A DNA stretch of 64,000 nucleotides from Novosphingobium sp. CF614 (lineage in GTDB: Bacteria > Pseudomonadota > Alphaproteobacteria > Sphingomonadales > Sphingomonadaceae). The notes beneath the pieces were generated by a model, which saw only the letters and a program-made list of their open reading frames with translations, did no database searches and was not told the DNA's origin. Within the stretch, counting starts at the first letter, position 1, and every line of letters begins with the position of its first letter. The position numbers and the translations under genes are program-made. The stretch is from assembly GCF_900113255.1 (NCBI RefSeq), contig NZ_FOOR01000001.1, positions 186,001-250,000 on the forward strand, written 5' to 3'. Shown here piece after piece: positions 63,481 through 64,000 of the stretch.

Positions 63481-64000
63481 ATGATCCGCGCGAAAGCCCG
63501 ATTGCTGCCCGCCCTGCTGCCGATCCTGGCGGCCGCCTGTTCCACCGATGGCCACTATCCTTCGCTGGGATTGCGCGGCGTCGAGCGAAGCGGCGGCAGC
63601 GCGACGCCGGTCGCGGGCGAAGCCGCGCCCCCTGCCCCGGCCCTCCCTCCGGCGAGCGCCGATCTCGTCACCCGGCTGGACGGCCTGGTCGCCGTGGCAA
63701 GGGAGGCGGACCGGCGGTTCCAGGCCGATCGCGGCCCCGCCGAACGCGCCGTCGCCGCGGCCGGCAATGTCGCCAGCGATTCGTGGAGCAGCGCCGGCGT
63801 GGCGCTCGCCCGCCTCGAATCGAGCCGCTCCAACGCCATGGTCGCGCTCGCCGATCTCGACACGCTCTACGTCGATGCCCGCGTCGCCGCCCCGATCGCG
63901 GAATCGCCAAGCACCAGCGCCATCGCCGCCGCGCGCGACGAGGTGAGCGGCTGGGTCGCCGCGCAGGACAAAGTCATCGAAAGCCTGGCCGCGCGGCTGC
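63481..64000 (+). CDS. Probable lipoprotein, 3' end outside window
   Basis: An open frame from ATG 63481 to the end of the window (173 codons seen). The N-terminus IRAKARLLPALLPILAAACS is a lipoprotein signal with lipobox LAAAC (C20), followed by a Pro/Ala linker and an Ala-rich helical region (ADLVTRLDGLVAVAREADRR, then ALADLDTLYVDARVAAPIAE). I do not recognise the family. Rests on signal plus an uninterrupted frame. Confidence 0.75.
   Translation, partial: MIRAKARLLPALLPILAAACSTDGHYPSLGLRGVERSGGSATPVAGEAAPPAPALPPASADLVTRLDGLVAVAREADRRFQADRGPAERAVAAAGNVASDSWSSAGVALARLESSRSNAMVALADLDTLYVDARVAAPIAESPSTSAIAAARDEVSGWVAAQDKVIESLAARL

Overview
The window is a high-GC (by eye roughly two thirds G+C) chromosomal segment, almost fully coding, with a gene order and protein flavour typical of Alphaproteobacteria, order Sphingomonadales (Novosphingobium/Sphingomonas-like). 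The pointers are the argS-SPOR-nagZ-scpA-scpB-tatABC block, the miaB-phoH-ybeY-corC block, the thioredoxin-fold pair in front of smc, the glnB-glnA pair, and small protein families (DUF1489, DUF2059, glycine zipper, a short secreted protein family) that are common in sphingomonads. The assignment rests on recognition of proteins and gene order; no database search was possible. I see no rRNA, tRNA or CRISPR and no complete IS element.

Layout. 1-2.6 kb: leucyl aminopeptidase (cut by the window edge), a lone SH3-like protein and argC. 2.8-4.9 kb: glnB-glnA nitrogen-assimilation unit with a sigma-54-type -24/-12 promoter in front and a strong terminator behind. 4.9-7.5 kb: a lysozyme and a large polytopic membrane protein of lower G+C, probably accessory. 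7.6-12.6 kb: Bpt aminoacyltransferase, threonine dehydratase, a beta-hydroxyacid dehydrogenase and a secreted amidohydrolase. 12.9-20 kb (minus strand): argS, SPOR protein, nagZ, scpA, scpB, tatA, tatB, tatC. 20.2-29.5 kb: miaB, an RcnB-like gene, phoH, ybeY, corC, a LysR regulator, a DUF2059 protein, cyclophilin, mgtE and DUF1489. 29.6-38.6 kb: nudC, a beta-lactamase-fold hydrolase and mutY (minus), then a DUF721 protein, two DsbA-like proteins and smc (plus). 38.6-39.5 kb: a BrnT/BrnA toxin-antitoxin pair followed by the 3' half of a VOC gene. 39.5-44.5 kb: ubiA, rsmE, gshA, a monooxygenase-like protein and an isoprenylcysteine-methyltransferase-like membrane protein. 44.6-50.5 kb: bamB and a YfgM-like TPR protein, a glycosyltransferase coupled to an alpha/beta hydrolase, and selO. 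50.6-64 kb: astD, a lipoprotein, a glycine-zipper protein, rarD, dihydroorotase, a small hypothetical, nitroreductase, pirin and a LysR regulator, ygfZ, two GNAT acetyltransferases, rpmA, rplU, and a lipoprotein running off the end.

Functionally the window is mostly housekeeping. It carries all three condensin parts (smc, scpA, scpB), outer-membrane assembly (bamB, YfgM-like), the Tat translocase, tRNA and ribosome maturation (miaB, ybeY, rsmE, rpmA, rplU, argS), arginine metabolism (argC, astD) and nitrogen control (glnB, glnA). The parts that do not look like core genome are the 4.9-7.5 kb pair, the BrnTA/VOC scar, and at least four copies of a palindromic 110-180 bp MITE-like repeat (ends reading ATACCAAGTCTC-like inward) scattered between genes. 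I found no convincing new multi-gene system. The best leads are this repeat family, the BrnTA insertion scar, and an unexplained repeat-rich 0.5 kb gap between the SPOR gene and nagZ.
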